Of a stretch of 64,000 bases of DNA, positions 9,255-18,996 are shown in pieces. Within the stretch, counting starts at the first letter, position 1; the number at the start of each line of letters is the position of its first letter. The notes beneath the pieces were generated by a model. That model did no database searches. It saw nothing but the letters and a program-made list of their open reading frames with translations, and had not been told where the DNA came from. Origin of the DNA: Alphaproteobacteria bacterium HT1-32. Lineage in GTDB: Bacteria > Pseudomonadota > Alphaproteobacteria > Rhodospirillales > HT1-32. The stretch covers positions 764,469-828,468 of the forward strand of contig WJPL01000001.1 in NCBI GenBank assembly GCA_009649675.1, given 5' to 3'. Both the position numbers and the translations under genes were made by a program.

Positions 9255-9257
9255 CCC

Positions 9258-9527
9258 CTATTCCTTTCCGGTGCTGGTCTCCGGCGGCGGATCAGGCCGT
9301 CTGTCCGGTACTTCGGGCCAGTCGGTATGCCGGGCGTGACGAGCCGCGATAACAGCCGTCATCACAATGCCGACCAGCCAGACGCTGAAGATGAAGATTT
9401 GCAGCACGGGAATGCCGAACAGAAAACGGGGCTGATCAAAAATGCCGATATAAGGCGGCATAAACAGCAGCAGGCAGCCCAGCGGCACCAGAAAGGCGAG
9501 ATCACGAAGGCGTCTGCTTGCCGGCAT
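9258..9527 (-). CDS. Small two-helix membrane protein between receiver and SLC5-kinase genes
   Basis: 89 aa with two hydrophobic helices (about residues 9-30 and 38-62), a basic N-terminus and a Pro-rich polar C-terminal tail, suggesting both ends in the cytoplasm. It resembles the short accessory membrane proteins often encoded beside sodium:solute symporters, but I cannot place it in a named family. It overlaps the upstream response-regulator gene by 26 bases and ends three bases before the kinase start, so it is translationally embedded in the signalling operon. Possible role: partner or stabiliser of the symporter domain (inference). Confidence 0.7.
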   Translation of the reverse strand: MPASRRLRDLAFLVPLGCLLLFMPPYIGIFDQPRFLFGIPVLQIFIFSVWLVGIVMTAVIAARHARHTDWPEVPDRRPDPPPETSTGKE

Positions 9528-9918
9528 CTTCCATCCGTTCCTGACCGTTGTTCCTGCCCGTCAGCTTATGGACCTCTTCCACCAGCGTCCGGTTTGAAAA
9601 TGGCTTTGTCATGAAACCGTCTGCACCAAGATTCTGCATCCGGACACGATCCGACTCCTGACCTTTCGCGGTCAGCACCAGCACAGGTATTGCACTGGTT
9701 TCGGGTATAGACCGAAGACGCCGGAGGATATCGAAACCATTAGCCGACGGCAGCATGATATCCAGAATCAGCAGCACCGGCCTGATCGTCTGCATGGTAT
9801 CGCAAACCATATCCCCATCACTCACCGAACTGATTTCGTAGCCTTCCCGCGACAGCAGAAAGTCCAGCGATTCAACGATGAATGGCTCATCTTCGGCGAT
9901 CAGTATTCTGTCACCCAC
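9502..9918 (-). CDS. Single-domain response regulator (CheY-like receiver)
   Basis: 138 aa receiver with no output domain. The acidic pair E9-D10, phospho-acceptor D53 (LLILDIMLP), T83 and K105 (TKPF) are all in place, so it should be phosphorylated. A 20-residue polar tail follows. It is first in a tight operon with the two-TM protein and the SLC5-kinase, its probable partner. Lacking DNA-binding, it may act by protein contact or pass phosphate on; the ScfR-type regulator upstream is a possible output by neighbourhood only. Confidence 0.9.
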   Translation of the reverse strand: MGDRILIAEDEPFIVESLDFLLSREGYEISSVSDGDMVCDTMQTIRPVLLILDIMLPSANGFDILRRLRSIPETSAIPVLVLTAKGQESDRVRMQNLGADGFMTKPFSNRTLVEEVHKLTGRNNGQERMEDAGKQTPS

Positions 9919-10040
9919 GGCCCCTCCCCTCTTTCGCTGTCACCCCTGATCACGCACCCGGTTCGTTCCGGGCATCTTTCTCAGACACGGTAAACTGCGA
10001 GAATTTGTTTCATCTACATTGGCGGCGTCACGGGCTGACG

Positions 10041-11576
10041 TCAATCCGCAGACTTCTGTGACGGCTCCCGCCTGATCGGCGGCACGGCCCGCTGGCCACA
10101 TCTCTCCCGCGGACAGGACCGGCAATTGAAACCCGTCTTCACCACCGGTCGCTGGAACCCGTCACCATAAACCGTCCGGCTGGCGTTCACCGCTTCGCAT
10201 CCCAGCATGATGGCATGGACCGTTGGCGGGTTGCGAAAGCCGTCCGTCGGGCGGGAAACCCGCCGGGCAATGAAAAGATAGCGGTCGCCGCCGGGCATTT
10301 CTGCCATCTGCGCAACGGTTCTGTCCGGCGACCCCAGCGCCTCATATAGCGCCCAGAGTGGGCAGGCCCCGCCAAACCGCGGCATGCGAAGATCGGGGAT
10401 GCTGAAAGGTTTCGAAATATTGCCCGCAGGGTCCACCCGCAGGAAAGAGAACGGAATACCTTCACTGCCGGGCCGGCGGAGCGTGACAAGCCGATGCGAG
10501 ACCTGTTCGATACTGCCGCGAAAGCGCCCGGCCAGCCGCTCGATATCGTATCGTTCGGATTCCGCCGCCTCGAAAAACGCATCATAGGGCATCAGCAGCG
10601 CCGCCGCAGCATAGCTTTGCAGGGCATGTCTTGCCCGGTCGCGGGACTCTTCCTTTGTCAGCCGCTCATCACGCACCAGCTCTTCCAGCAGAGGCCCGAA
10701 CTCCAGACCCGCGAGATGGCGGGCATGACGAAAACGCCGGGTCGGTTCGGGCGCACTTTCATCGAGGTTAAGCACATTCGGCGGCAATGCCGGATCATTG
10801 TTGCCGAATGTCAGGGTGATGCCATGCCGCTCGGTCAGGCGGTCGGCAATACTGACCCCCAGCCGTTCATCAAGCTGGCCAAGCTCTCCCCGCAGCCGGT
10901 CAACCGCCTCTTCAAGCGCCGGGAAATAGTTGCGGTTCCAGATGATGAAATCATCAGTCTCCTTTTCCGGAGAGCTTCCTTCCGGTCGTCCCCCGTCTCC
11001 GCTGAGCAGCTCGATCATGGCCCGCGCATCCGAGCCGAGCTGATCACTCTGCGATGCAATAATTCCGGAAAACCGCTGGCGCGATGCCGGCTCAAGATCG
11101 TCCACATCCTGCAGAATTTCCGCGAATGAGCGGATCGACGTAATCTGTGTCAGGATGGCATGGCTGAGTGCCACCAGTGACGGGTCCTGTCCCAGCCGGT
11201 CTGACAGAGCCAAAGCCTGCTCCGACATGTTGCGGTAACGGCGATGCAGGATAATCAGGGCCTCTGCCCAGTCTGCATTGCGGGCAACCATTTCCCGGGC
11301 GGCATCTTCATCCAGACCTTTCAGATCCTGAACACGGAGGATCGCCTCCAGTTCCTGGATAAGTTCGCCTTCTTCTTCTCCGCTCAGGTCTCTGCGGTCG
11401 ATATCCAGACAGGCGGCAATGCGTCCCAGCAGGGCACCACCAATCTGCCGCTTGTCATGTTCGATCAGATTCAGATAGGCAGCAGAAATGCCGACATCCT
11501 GCGCCAGTGCGGTCTGCGATATCCTGTTTTCCATACGCCGGTGGCGAATTCTCTGGCCGATCGGAAAGCGGGCCAT
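10041..11576 (-). CDS. XRE/ScfR-family short-chain fatty acyl-CoA-type regulator (PccR/RamB-like)
   Basis: DNA-binding regulator of 511 aa. It has an N-terminal XRE helix-turn-helix (RRMENRISQTALAQDVGIS, residues about 13-31), a long helical middle, an IrrE/peptidase-like segment around LPPNVLNLDESAP, and a C-terminal domain ending in a Cys cluster (CRSCPRERCGQR). This architecture is that of PccR, MccR, IbcR and RamB, which respond to acyl-CoAs and control acetate, propionate or branched acyl metabolism. ATG 11576 is chosen for its GGAGGG ribosome site; an upstream in-frame start lacks one. It precedes the response regulator/SLC5-kinase operon (122-bp gap) and is divergent from the amino-acid ABC transporter. 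Confidence 0.87.
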   Translation of the reverse strand: MARFPIGQRIRHRRMENRISQTALAQDVGISAAYLNLIEHDKRQIGGALLGRIAACLDIDRRDLSGEEEGELIQELEAILRVQDLKGLDEDAAREMVARNADWAEALIILHRRYRNMSEQALALSDRLGQDPSLVALSHAILTQITSIRSFAEILQDVDDLEPASRQRFSGIIASQSDQLGSDARAMIELLSGDGGRPEGSSPEKETDDFIIWNRNYFPALEEAVDRLRGELGQLDERLGVSIADRLTERHGITLTFGNNDPALPPNVLNLDESAPEPTRRFRHARHLAGLEFGPLLEELVRDERLTKEESRDRARHALQSYAAAALLMPYDAFFEAAESERYDIERLAGRFRGSIEQVSHRLVTLRRPGSEGIPFSFLRVDPAGNISKPFSIPDLRMPRFGGACPLWALYEALGSPDRTVAQMAEMPGGDRYLFIARRVSRPTDGFRNPPTVHAIMLGCEAVNASRTVYGDGFQRPVVKTGFNCRSCPRERCGQRAVPPIRREPSQKSAD

Positions 11577-11768
11577 TAGCCCTCCATTTCGCAGTTGCAG
11601 CAAAACTGTTAATATATTTACTGATATTCCGGCTGAAAAGTCTACTTTTTACAAGAATTATCAGAGTCTCACTCACCCACTTGATGCCTTGCCCACAACC
11701 CTCTACCAGCAATGCAAGGTCGTGCCGGATCATCGTCACGCCGATAAAAAAATTATGGGAGGAACTCC

Positions 11769-13115
11769 ATGACAGACTTCAATAAGGCTTTCTCTCGTCG
11801 CACCATGCTTAAAGGTTCGACGATTGCCGCGGGCGCAGCCGTTGCCGCCCCGTCCGTCTTTGTTAAGGGTGCCTGGGCGCAGGAATTCCGGAACAATCCG
11901 GGTAACGCCGCATCTGTAAAACTCGGCTTCAACGTACCGCAGACCGGCGCCTATGCCGATGAAGGTGCCGACGAACTCCGGGCGTTCCAGCTGGCCGTCA
12001 AGCACCTGAACGGTGAAGGTGACGGCGGCATGATAAACACCTTCAAGCCATCCTCGCTCAAGGGCAACGGTATCCTTGGCAAAAAGGTCGAGTACGTCAC
12101 GGGCGACACACAGACCAAGTCTGACGCCGCCCGCGCATCCGCCAAGCGGATGATCGAGAAAGACGGTGTGATCATGTTCTCCGGCGGCTCGTCCTCCGGC
12201 GTTGCGGTTGCCGTCCAGTCACTCGCTCAGGAAATGGGCGTTGTCTTTATGGCTGGCCTGACACACTCCAACGACACCACAGGCAAGGACAAGAAGCGTT
12301 ATGGCTTCCGCCATTTCTTCAATGCCTACATGTCGGGTGCTGCTCTCGGCCCGGTGCTGGAAAAGGAAATGGGCAAGGAACGCCGCGCCTATCACCTGAC
12401 AGCCGATTACACCTGGGGCTGGACCCAGGAAGAGTCGATCAAGAACACCACCGAAGCCCTTGGCTGGGAAACGGTAGCTGCGGTCAAAACCCCGCTGGGT
12501 GCCGGTGACTTCTCGCAGTACATCACGCCGGTTCTCAACTCCGGTGCCGACGTGCTGATCCTGAACCATTACGGCAAGGATATGATCAACTCGCTCACCC
12601 AGGCCGTGCAGTTCGGTCTTCGTGACAAGCAGGTCAACGGGAAGAACTTTGAAATCATCGTTCCGCTTTACTCGCGCCTCATGGCGCAGGGCGCCGGCGC
12701 CAACGTCAAGGGCATCCTTGGCACCACCAACTGGCACTGGTCACTGAAGGACGAAGGTTCTCAGGCATTCGTAAAATCGTTCGGTCAGGAATACGGCTTC
12801 CCGCCGTCACAGGCCGCACATACCTGCTATTGCCAGACACTGCTCTATGCCAATGCCTGCGAAACGGCCGGCACCTTCTATCCGCCGGAAGTCATCAAGT
12901 CGCTCGAAGGTTTCAACTTCGACGGCCTGGGCAATGGCCCGACCCTGTACCGCGCCGAAGATCACCAGTGCTTCAAGAAGGTTCTGGTGGTGCGCGGTAA
13001 TGCGGCGCCGACCAGCCAGTTCGACCTTCTCGAGGTCGTGCAGGAAGTACCGACCGAACAGGTCACGTACGACTGGAAGATTTTTGGCGGTGAATTGGGC
13101 CCGTATAAGGTCTGA
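11769..13115 (+). CDS. Branched-chain amino acid/amide ABC transporter substrate-binding protein, Tat-exported
   Basis: Periplasmic receptor of 448 aa. The twin-arginine signal (SRRTMLKGSTIAAGAAVA, R10-R11) is unusual for this mostly Sec-exported family but known among its larger members. The mature part starts near AQEFRNN and has the type I fold with KLGFNVPQTGAYADEG and the ISGGSSSG-like serine loop MFSGGSSSGVAVAVQ that binds the ligand carboxylate. The ribosome site GGAGG is well placed. It begins the five-gene transport operon, separated from the permeases by a hairpin. Ligand could be a branched amino acid, urea, amide or aromatic acid. Confidence 0.9.
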   Translation: MTDFNKAFSRRTMLKGSTIAAGAAVAAPSVFVKGAWAQEFRNNPGNAASVKLGFNVPQTGAYADEGADELRAFQLAVKHLNGEGDGGMINTFKPSSLKGNGILGKKVEYVTGDTQTKSDAARASAKRMIEKDGVIMFSGGSSSGVAVAVQSLAQEMGVVFMAGLTHSNDTTGKDKKRYGFRHFFNAYMSGAALGPVLEKEMGKERRAYHLTADYTWGWTQEESIKNTTEALGWETVAAVKTPLGAGDFSQYITPVLNSGADVLILNHYGKDMINSLTQAVQFGLRDKQVNGKNFEIIVPLYSRLMAQGAGANVKGILGTTNWHWSLKDEGSQAFVKSFGQEYGFPPSQAAHTCYCQTLLYANACETAGTFYPPEVIKSLEGFNFDGLGNGPTLYRAEDHQCFKKVLVVRGNAAPTSQFDLLEVVQEVPTEQVTYDWKIFGGELGPYKV

Positions 13116-13219
13116 ACACAGTCAAAGTCCGGTGTGCCGGCCGTATCCTCCCGATGCGGTCGGTTCACCGGCAGATTTCCTGCGGGTCTGGCTTGATTGT
13201 CTGATCTAAACTGATTTCC

Positions 13220-13245
13220 GGGCCGCCCTACATCAAGGGCGGTCC
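13220..13245 (+). terminator. Intercistronic hairpin between binding protein and livH-type permease
   Basis: GGGCCGCCCT (13220-13229) and AGGGCGGTCC (13236-13245) form a 10-bp stem (one G-T pair) with a 6-nt loop inside the 177-bp gap. No T-run follows, so it is more likely an mRNA-stabilising or attenuating stem that favours the binding-protein message. Nothing else was recognised in this gap. Confidence 0.55.
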
Positions 13246-13292
13246 GTATCGGCTTTCCGGCCGGTAAGATATACTCCACGGTGGGGGGCGCT

Positions 13293-14309
13293 ATGGATGC
13301 GATTATACTTCAGATTCTGAACGGCCTGGACAAGGGGGGTGCCTATGCGCTCATTGCCCTTGGCCTGACTCTGGTCTTCGGAACACTCGGCGTGGTCAAC
13401 TTTGCCCACGGCGCCCTGTTCATGCTCGGCGCTTTCTGCGCCGTGACACTTGAAAAAGTGCTGACGATTTCGAAACGCGTCAAAGATGAAAGCGTCACTT
13501 TCTTCGACGCTTACAAGGAACAGCCTTACCTGGAGATCTGGTTCGGCGACATCGGCACCACGATCATCAATTACTCCGTGCCCCTGTCCATTCTGGTCGC
13601 GATACCCGTGATGCTGCTGATCGGCCTCGCCATGGAACGCGGCCTGATCAAGCATTTCTACAAACGCCCTCATGCAGAACAGATTCTGGTCACTTTCGGT
13701 CTGGCCATCGTTCTGCAGGAAATTGTCAAAGCCTTCTATGGCGCCAATCCGATTCCCCAGCCTGCGCCTGATCCGGTTTCCGGATCTGCCGCAATTGGTG
13801 CGCTGTTCGGTCTCAGTGATGCCGTGGTTTATCCTTGGTGGCGGCTGATCTATCTGGCCTTCTCGCTGTCGATCATCGGCTCTGTCTTCGCCTTCCTGCG
13901 ATATACAACTTACGGCATGGTTGTCCGTGCCGGGATGCATGACCGTGAGATGGTCTCCCTCATGGGGATCAATATTGAACGCCGCTTTACGATTGTCTTC
14001 GGACTGGCCGCAGTGGTCGCCGGGGTTGCCGGTGCCATGTACACGCCCATCCTGCCACCTGATTATCATCTCGGGATGGACTTTCTGGTGCTCAGCTTTG
14101 TTGTCGTCGTGGTTGGTGGCATGGGCTCCCTTGAAGGAGCTGTGCTGGCCGGTTTCATGCTCGGCATTCTGCAAAGCTTCGCCTCGATGACCGAGGTGAA
14201 GGCAATCTTCCCCGGCATCGACCAGATCATCATTTATCTTGTAGCGGTCATTGTGCTGTTGCTTCGTCCTCGTGGCCTGCTCGGCCGTAAAGGCATGATG
14301 GAGAGCTGA
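13293..14309 (+). CDS. livH: Branched-chain amino acid-type ABC transporter permease LivH
   Basis: Inner-membrane permease, 338 aa, with the LivH family opening [30 protein letters not shown] (positions about 9-38) and the cytoplasmic loop motif [16 protein letters not shown] that contacts the ATPases. I use ATG 13293; a GTG four codons upstream is also in frame, but the GGGGGG run lying over that GTG is the better ribosome site for the ATG. A non-standard insert of some 25 residues after the second helix ([13 protein letters not shown] and on) is polar and may be periplasmic. Second gene of the operon; one base separates it from livM. Confidence 0.9.
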   Translation: MDAIILQILNGLDKGGAYALIALGLTLVFGTLGVVNFAHGALFMLGAFCAVTLEKVLTISKRVKDESVTFFDAYKEQPYLEIWFGDIGTTIINYSVPLSILVAIPVMLLIGLAMERGLIKHFYKRPHAEQILVTFGLAIVLQEIVKAFYGANPIPQPAPDPVSGSAAIGALFGLSDAVVYPWWRLIYLAFSLSIIGSVFAFLRYTTYGMVVRAGMHDREMVSLMGINIERRFTIVFGLAAVVAGVAGAMYTPILPPDYHLGMDFLVLSFVVVVVGGMGSLEGAVLAGFMLGILQSFASMTEVKAIFPGIDQIIIYLVAVIVLLLRPRGLLGRKGMMES

Positions 14310-14310
14310 T

Positions 14311-15465
14311 ATGGGCAAAAGCATCCCCACGCCGAAAGGCGACATGATCCTGATGGCGGTCTTCATTATCGCCGTCCTGACCGCCCAGTTCTGGCTTGCA
14401 CCCTTTGGGGCAGCCTATCCCGACCTGCTGCAGAAGTTCGCGATCTACGGCATTCTTGCCATTGGTTTCAACATTCTGTTTGGTCTCACCGGCTATCTGT
14501 CCTTTGGGCATGCAGCTTTCCTCGGTGCCGGTTCCTACGCCGCCGTCTGGTCCTTCAAGCTGCTGACCATGAATGTCATTCCGGCAGTGATCTTCGGCAC
14601 CCTGATCGGCGGTGTCTTCGCCCTGGCAATCGGGTTTGTCTGTCTGCGACGCTCCGGCATCTATTTCTCGATCCTGACACTCGCTTTCGCACAGATGTCC
14701 TACAATCTCGCCTATTCGGTTCTCACACCGATCACCAATGGCGAGACCGGCCTGCAGCTTACGCTCAATGATGCCCGCATCTGGGACCCGGTCGCAGCAG
14801 AAGGCAGCGGCATTCCGGCAACCAACGTCTTCGGTATCGAGACCAGTGGCTATCCCGGATATTATTTCTGTGCCGTCATGCTGATCATCTGCTTCTACAT
14901 TGCGCTGCGGATTTTCCGCTCACCCTTCGGTCTGAAACTGCAGGCGATCAAGTCAAACCAGACACGAATGGCCTATACCGGGTTCTCTACCCGTCCCTAC
15001 ACGCTTGCCGCCTTCGTCATCTCCGGCATGTATGCGGGGCTGGCAGGCTCACTGCTGGCGGTCACCGATCCGCTGGCCGGTGCCGAACGGATGCAGTGGA
15101 CAGCCTCCGGTGAAATCGTGCTGATGACCATCCTCGGCGGGACAGGAACCCTGCTTGGGCCGATTCTTGGTGCCGGTATCATCAAATATTTCGAGAACAT
15201 CTTCTCGGCCATCAACGAGCAGGTGTTGCTGAATTTCTTCAACTTCCTGCCTGACGGCCTGGCTGAAGTTCTGGCAACCGTCGTCGGTCTGTTCGTCGGC
15301 GAGGGCTGGCATCTGACACTGGGCCTGCTGTTCATGGTCATCGTGATCTTCCTGCCCGGCGGCCTGATGGAAGGTTTCCGTCGGATTTCAGGAATGTTCA
15401 GGCAACGACAGCAAACGGGAAGCACCGAACAATCTGCTTCTTCCGCAACCCAGACTTCGAAGTAG
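14311..15465 (+). CDS. livM: Branched-chain amino acid-type ABC transporter permease LivM
   Basis: Second inner-membrane permease, 384 aa, about ten helices. Typical LivM segments are [25 protein letters not shown] near residues 49-73, the Arg-rich [19 protein letters not shown], and the EAA-like loop [19 protein letters not shown] (variant). The C-terminus has a polar Gln/Ser/Thr-rich tail. It pairs with LivH to form the channel. The start overlaps the livH stop region (TGATATG), indicating coupled translation. Confidence 0.9.
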   Translation: MGKSIPTPKGDMILMAVFIIAVLTAQFWLAPFGAAYPDLLQKFAIYGILAIGFNILFGLTGYLSFGHAAFLGAGSYAAVWSFKLLTMNVIPAVIFGTLIGGVFALAIGFVCLRRSGIYFSILTLAFAQMSYNLAYSVLTPITNGETGLQLTLNDARIWDPVAAEGSGIPATNVFGIETSGYPGYYFCAVMLIICFYIALRIFRSPFGLKLQAIKSNQTRMAYTGFSTRPYTLAAFVISGMYAGLAGSLLAVTDPLAGAERMQWTASGEIVLMTILGGTGTLLGPILGAGIIKYFENIFSAINEQVLLNFFNFLPDGLAEVLATVVGLFVGEGWHLTLGLLFMVIVIFLPGGLMEGFRRISGMFRQRQQTGSTEQSASSATQTSK

Positions 15466-15475
15466 GAGCGCAGAT

Positions 15476-16234
15476 ATGGTGAATTATGTTCTCGACGTTG
15501 AGAATGTCGAAAAGCGCTTCGGCGGACTGGCCGCGCTCAGCAACATCAACCTGAAGATCGAGGAAGGTATAACCCATGCCATCATCGGTCCGAACGGGGC
15601 CGGCAAGTCGACGCTGCTGAATGTCTGTGTCGGGCGGATCGAGCCGGACAGCGGGCATGTGCTGTTCGACGGCAAGGATCTCGTTGGCCGTCAGCCACAT
15701 GAAATCAACCAGATCGGTGTTGCCCGTGTCTTCCAGACACCGGAAATATTCGAAGAACTGTCGCTGCTGGAAAATGTCATGGTCCCGGCACTGGCAAAAC
15801 GCGACGGCGCCTTCCGGTTCAACCCCTTCACCTCGATGCGCAAGGAAGCCGGTATTCGGGACGAGGCCGAAAGCATCCTTGAAGAGCTCGGCCTGATCGA
15901 GAAGAAGGATACCAATTCCGGATCGCTGTCCCGGGGCGACAAGCGGCGGCTGGAACTGGCGATGTGTCTGGTTCAGCATCCGCGCCTGCTGCTGCTGGAT
16001 GAGCCAACCGCAGGCATGTCCCGGCATGATACCAACAGCACGATTGATCTGCTGATGCGGATCAAGCAACGCGGCATGACCAAGGTTATCATTGAACATG
16101 ACATGCATGTGGTCTTCTCGCTGGCCGACCGGATTTCAGTGCTGGCACAGGGTCAGATCATCGTTGAGGACAAGCCGGAGAACATCCGCGGCAATGCCAA
16201 GGTTCAGGAAGCCTATCTCGGGGGGGCGCATTAA
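15476..16234 (+). CDS. livG: Branched-chain amino acid-type ABC transporter ATP-binding protein LivG
   Basis: ATPase subunit, 252 aa. Walker A is GPNGAGKSTL (about residues 39-48), the ABC signature is a variant LSRGDKRRLELAM (Ser-Arg-Gly in place of the usual SGG), Walker B is LLLLDEPTAGM and the switch His is in VIIEHDMHVVFSLADRI. The C-terminal NAKVQEAYLGG is characteristic of LivG. A TAGGAG ribosome site precedes it. The stop overlaps the livF start by one base (TAATG). Confidence 0.93.
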   Translation: MVNYVLDVENVEKRFGGLAALSNINLKIEEGITHAIIGPNGAGKSTLLNVCVGRIEPDSGHVLFDGKDLVGRQPHEINQIGVARVFQTPEIFEELSLLENVMVPALAKRDGAFRFNPFTSMRKEAGIRDEAESILEELGLIEKKDTNSGSLSRGDKRRLELAMCLVQHPRLLLLDEPTAGMSRHDTNSTIDLLMRIKQRGMTKVIIEHDMHVVFSLADRISVLAQGQIIVEDKPENIRGNAKVQEAYLGGAH

Positions 16235-16989
16235 TGTCTGACATCATCACAACCGCCAACCCGAACGTGCAGCCCGTCAACACCGACGCCTATTTCTACG
16301 TCAAGGACCTGCACGCCTATTACGGTGAAAGCTATATCGTTCAGGGCGTCAGCTTCGACGTTAATGAAGGCGAGATTCTCGCTCTGCTGGGCCGTAACGG
16401 TGCTGGAAAGACCTCCACACTGCGCGCCATCGCCCGGGCTTATGCTCCGGAGGTACGCAGTGGCGAAATTGTCCTGAACGGCGAAGCCATCCATAAATTA
16501 CCCGGCCATGAAGCCGCCCGGCGCGGTATCAACCTGGTGCCGGAAGACCGCCGGATCATCCCCGGCATGACGGTTCAGGAAAGCCTTGAACTGGCTCAGA
16601 TCGCCCCGCCCGTCGGCTGGCCTATCGAACGCATCTATGAACATTTTCCCCGTCTCGCAGAACGCCGCGGCCAGGAAGCTGTCACCATGTCCGGCGGGGA
16701 ACAGCAGATGCTGGCTGTCGCCCGCGCGCTGGCACGGGACCTCAAGCTGCTGCTGCTGGATGAGCCCTACGAAGGTCTCGCCCCGGTTATCGTTCAGGAA
16801 ATCGAACGCATTCTGCATGATGTCCGCAAGCTCGGCATCACCACCATCATCGTCGAGCAGAATGCCATTGCAGCCCTGAACCTCTCGGACCGGGCCATCA
16901 TTCTGGACATGGGGGAAGTCGTCTTCCAGAGCACCGCAAAGGAAGTCCTCGAAAACGAAGATATCCGTCACGAATATCTCGCGGTCTGA
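16234..16989 (+). CDS. livF: Branched-chain amino acid-type ABC transporter ATP-binding protein LivF
   Basis: Second ATPase subunit, 251 aa. It has an N-terminal extension of about 20 polar residues before the usual LivF start (FYVKDLHAYYGESYIVQGVSF). Walker A GRNGAGKTST, signature MSGGEQQMLAVARAL, Walker B LLLLDEPYEGLAP and the switch His replaced by Gln (TIIVEQNAIAALNLSDRA), as is normal for LivF. Last gene of the transport operon; convergent with lepA, with a GAAA-loop hairpin between. Confidence 0.93.
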   Translation: MSDIITTANPNVQPVNTDAYFYVKDLHAYYGESYIVQGVSFDVNEGEILALLGRNGAGKTSTLRAIARAYAPEVRSGEIVLNGEAIHKLPGHEAARRGINLVPEDRRIIPGMTVQESLELAQIAPPVGWPIERIYEHFPRLAERRGQEAVTMSGGEQQMLAVARALARDLKLLLLDEPYEGLAPVIVQEIERILHDVRKLGITTIIVEQNAIAALNLSDRAIILDMGEVVFQSTAKEVLENEDIRHEYLAV

Positions 16990-17022
16990 CCGGGGGATCC
17001 GGCGAAAGCCGGACCATCCGGG
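16990..17022. terminator. Hairpin between convergent livF and lepA
   Basis: Long imperfect inverted repeat closed by a GAAA tetraloop: CCGGC (16999-17003), GAAA (17004-17007), GCCGG (17008-17012), with the stem continuing outward to CCGGG on both sides. It lies in the 51-bp gap between two converging genes, so it can end both transcripts, though it lacks a U-tract. Confidence 0.5.
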
Positions 17023-17040
17023 ATTTGCGGCGGGGAAGTT

Positions 17041-18843
17041 CTAGCTGTCACCCATGCGGAGCGCCGCGAGGAAGGCGCTCTGGGGGATTTCGACCTTGCC
17101 GAACTGACGCATCTTCTTTTTCCCCTTCTTCTGCTTTTCCAGCAGCTTCTTCTTACGCGTGATGTCACCGCCATAGCATTTCGCGGTCACGTCCTTGCGC
17201 ATGGCAGCCACCGTCTCGCGGGCAATCACCTTGCCACCAATCGCCGCCTGAATGGCAATCTTGAACAGCTGCCGGGGAATCAGGTCTTTCAGCCGCTCAC
17301 AGATCTGACGACCCCGTGATTCGGCCTGACCCCGGTGGGTCAGGAAGGAAAGCGCATCGACCGGTTCAGCATTTACAAGGATCGAGACCTTTACCAGATC
17401 CGACTCCATATATTTGTCGAGCTGGTAATCAAAGCTGGCATAGCCACGGGTAATGGATTTCAGCCGGTCATAGAAATCGAAGACCACTTCGTTCAGCGGC
17501 AGGCGATAGACCGCCATCGCCCGGTTACCGGCATAGGTCAGTTCCATCTGTTCGCCGCGCCGCTCGGTGCAGAGCCCCAGAATACCGCCGAGATATTCAT
17601 CCGGTGTCAGAATCGTCGCCTTGATCCAGGGTTCTTCAATGAAGTCGATCTTCGTCACATCCGGCATATCCGCCGGGTTGTGCATCTCGATCACCTCACC
17701 CCCGTTCATATGCAGGCGATAGACCACGCTGGGGGCTGTCGTGATGAGGTCGAGATCGAATTCGCGTTCCAGCCGCTCCTGAATGATTTCCAGATGCAGC
17801 AGACCAAGGAAGCCACAGCGAAAGCCGAAACCGAGAGCAGCCGAGGATTCAACCTCATACTCGAAACTGGCATCATTGAGGCGCAGCTTGCCCAGCGCAT
17901 CCTTCAGGTCTTCATAATCATCAGCATCAACCGGGAACAGACCGCAGAAGACAACCGAGATGGACGGTTTGAAGCCTGCCAGCGCCTTGTCTGTCGGACG
18001 TTTCTCCTCGGTGATCGTGTCACCGACCTGACAATCCGCAACCTGCTTCATACCGGCAGTAATGAACCCGACTTCACCGGCCTTCAGGCTTTGTGACATT
18101 TCCTTTTTCGGCCGGAAAACCCCGACCTGTTCGACCGGATGCACCGCCTCCGTCGACATCAGCTTGATCTTCATGCCCTTGCGGACTTCGCCTTCCATCA
18201 CACGGACAAGAATGATGACACCCAGATAGGGGTCGTACCAGCTGTCGACCAGCAATGCCTTCAGCGGTGCCGTGACATCACCTTCCGGTGCAGGCAGGCG
18301 GGTCACGATGGCTTCCAGTACGTCCTCGATGCCAAGTCCGGTCTTGGCAGAGGTCATCACCGCATCGGAGGCATCAATCCCGATAACATCCTCGATCTGT
18401 TCCTTGACCCGTTCCGGCTCTGCCGCCGGCAAATCGATCTTGTTGAGGACCGGAACGATCTCGTGATTGTTGTCGATGGCCTGATAGACGTTGGCCAGTG
18501 TCTGCGCCTCGACACCCTGTGTCGCATCAACGATCAGCAGCGAGCCCTCACAGGCCGCCAGCGAGCGGGAAACTTCATAGGCAAAGTCGACATGGCCCGG
18601 CGTGTCGATCAGGTTCAGCTGATAGGTTTCGCCATCATTGGCTTTATAGTCGAGCCGGACACTTTGTGCCTTGATGGTAATACCGCGCTCACGCTCGATT
18701 TCCATGTTGTCGAGCACCTGCTCCTGCATCTCGCGCTGGGTCAGGCCACCGCAGGACTGGATGAGCCGGTCGGCCAGCGTCGACTTGCCATGATCGATAT
18801 GGGCGATGATCGCGAAATTTCTGATGTGCGAGAGCTTTGTCAT
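17041..18843 (-). CDS. lepA: Translation elongation factor 4 (LepA) GTPase
   Basis: Ribosome-associated GTPase of 600 aa, the family's normal length. G-domain motifs are [10 protein letters not shown] (G1), [10 protein letters not shown] (G2), DTPGHVDF (G3) and NKIDLP (G4). Domains II-V follow, then the LepA-specific C-terminal domain with [35 protein letters not shown] and the basic tail. Membrane- and ribosome-bound in the cell; helps translation or ribosome assembly under stress. Single gene, divergent from rnhB. Confidence 0.98.
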   Translation of the reverse strand: MTKLSHIRNFAIIAHIDHGKSTLADRLIQSCGGLTQREMQEQVLDNMEIERERGITIKAQSVRLDYKANDGETYQLNLIDTPGHVDFAYEVSRSLAACEGSLLIVDATQGVEAQTLANVYQAIDNNHEIVPVLNKIDLPAAEPERVKEQIEDVIGIDASDAVMTSAKTGLGIEDVLEAIVTRLPAPEGDVTAPLKALLVDSWYDPYLGVIILVRVMEGEVRKGMKIKLMSTEAVHPVEQVGVFRPKKEMSQSLKAGEVGFITAGMKQVADCQVGDTITEEKRPTDKALAGFKPSISVVFCGLFPVDADDYEDLKDALGKLRLNDASFEYEVESSAALGFGFRCGFLGLLHLEIIQERLEREFDLDLITTAPSVVYRLHMNGGEVIEMHNPADMPDVTKIDFIEEPWIKATILTPDEYLGGILGLCTERRGEQMELTYAGNRAMAVYRLPLNEVVFDFYDRLKSITRGYASFDYQLDKYMESDLVKVSILVNAEPVDALSFLTHRGQAESRGRQICERLKDLIPRQLFKIAIQAAIGGKVIARETVAAMRKDVTAKCYGGDITRKKKLLEKQKKGKKKMRQFGKVEIPQSAFLAALRMGDS

Positions 18844-18996
18844 GAACGGCTATTTATCAAAGCCGGAGGCCCCGGTCACGCGGACTTATCGGGAGAAATG
18901 CACGCATTTGCGGATTATGCCCGATCCGCTCGCTCCGACGGAGGCCGGGAAGCACCGGGTATGGTGAAACAGGCCCGGATTTCCTACACTCCCGGA

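Noticed and set aside
11587-11605. TTGCAGCAAA-like sequence just upstream of the ScfR gene, compared with the RamB/PccR-type motif TTTGCAAA
   Set aside because: The match is poor and not symmetric, and it overlaps the leader without a second copy.
13233-14366. Long antisense reading frame (377 codons) across livH
   Set aside because: Opposite to a clear permease gene; its composition (many His, Gln, Asp, Glu) is the usual shadow of a membrane protein gene in high-GC DNA.
18898-18996. Upstream in-frame starts of rnhB (ATG 18898 and 18961)
   Set aside because: They add residues with no family likeness; the conserved core begins right after 18997. A longer form is not excluded.
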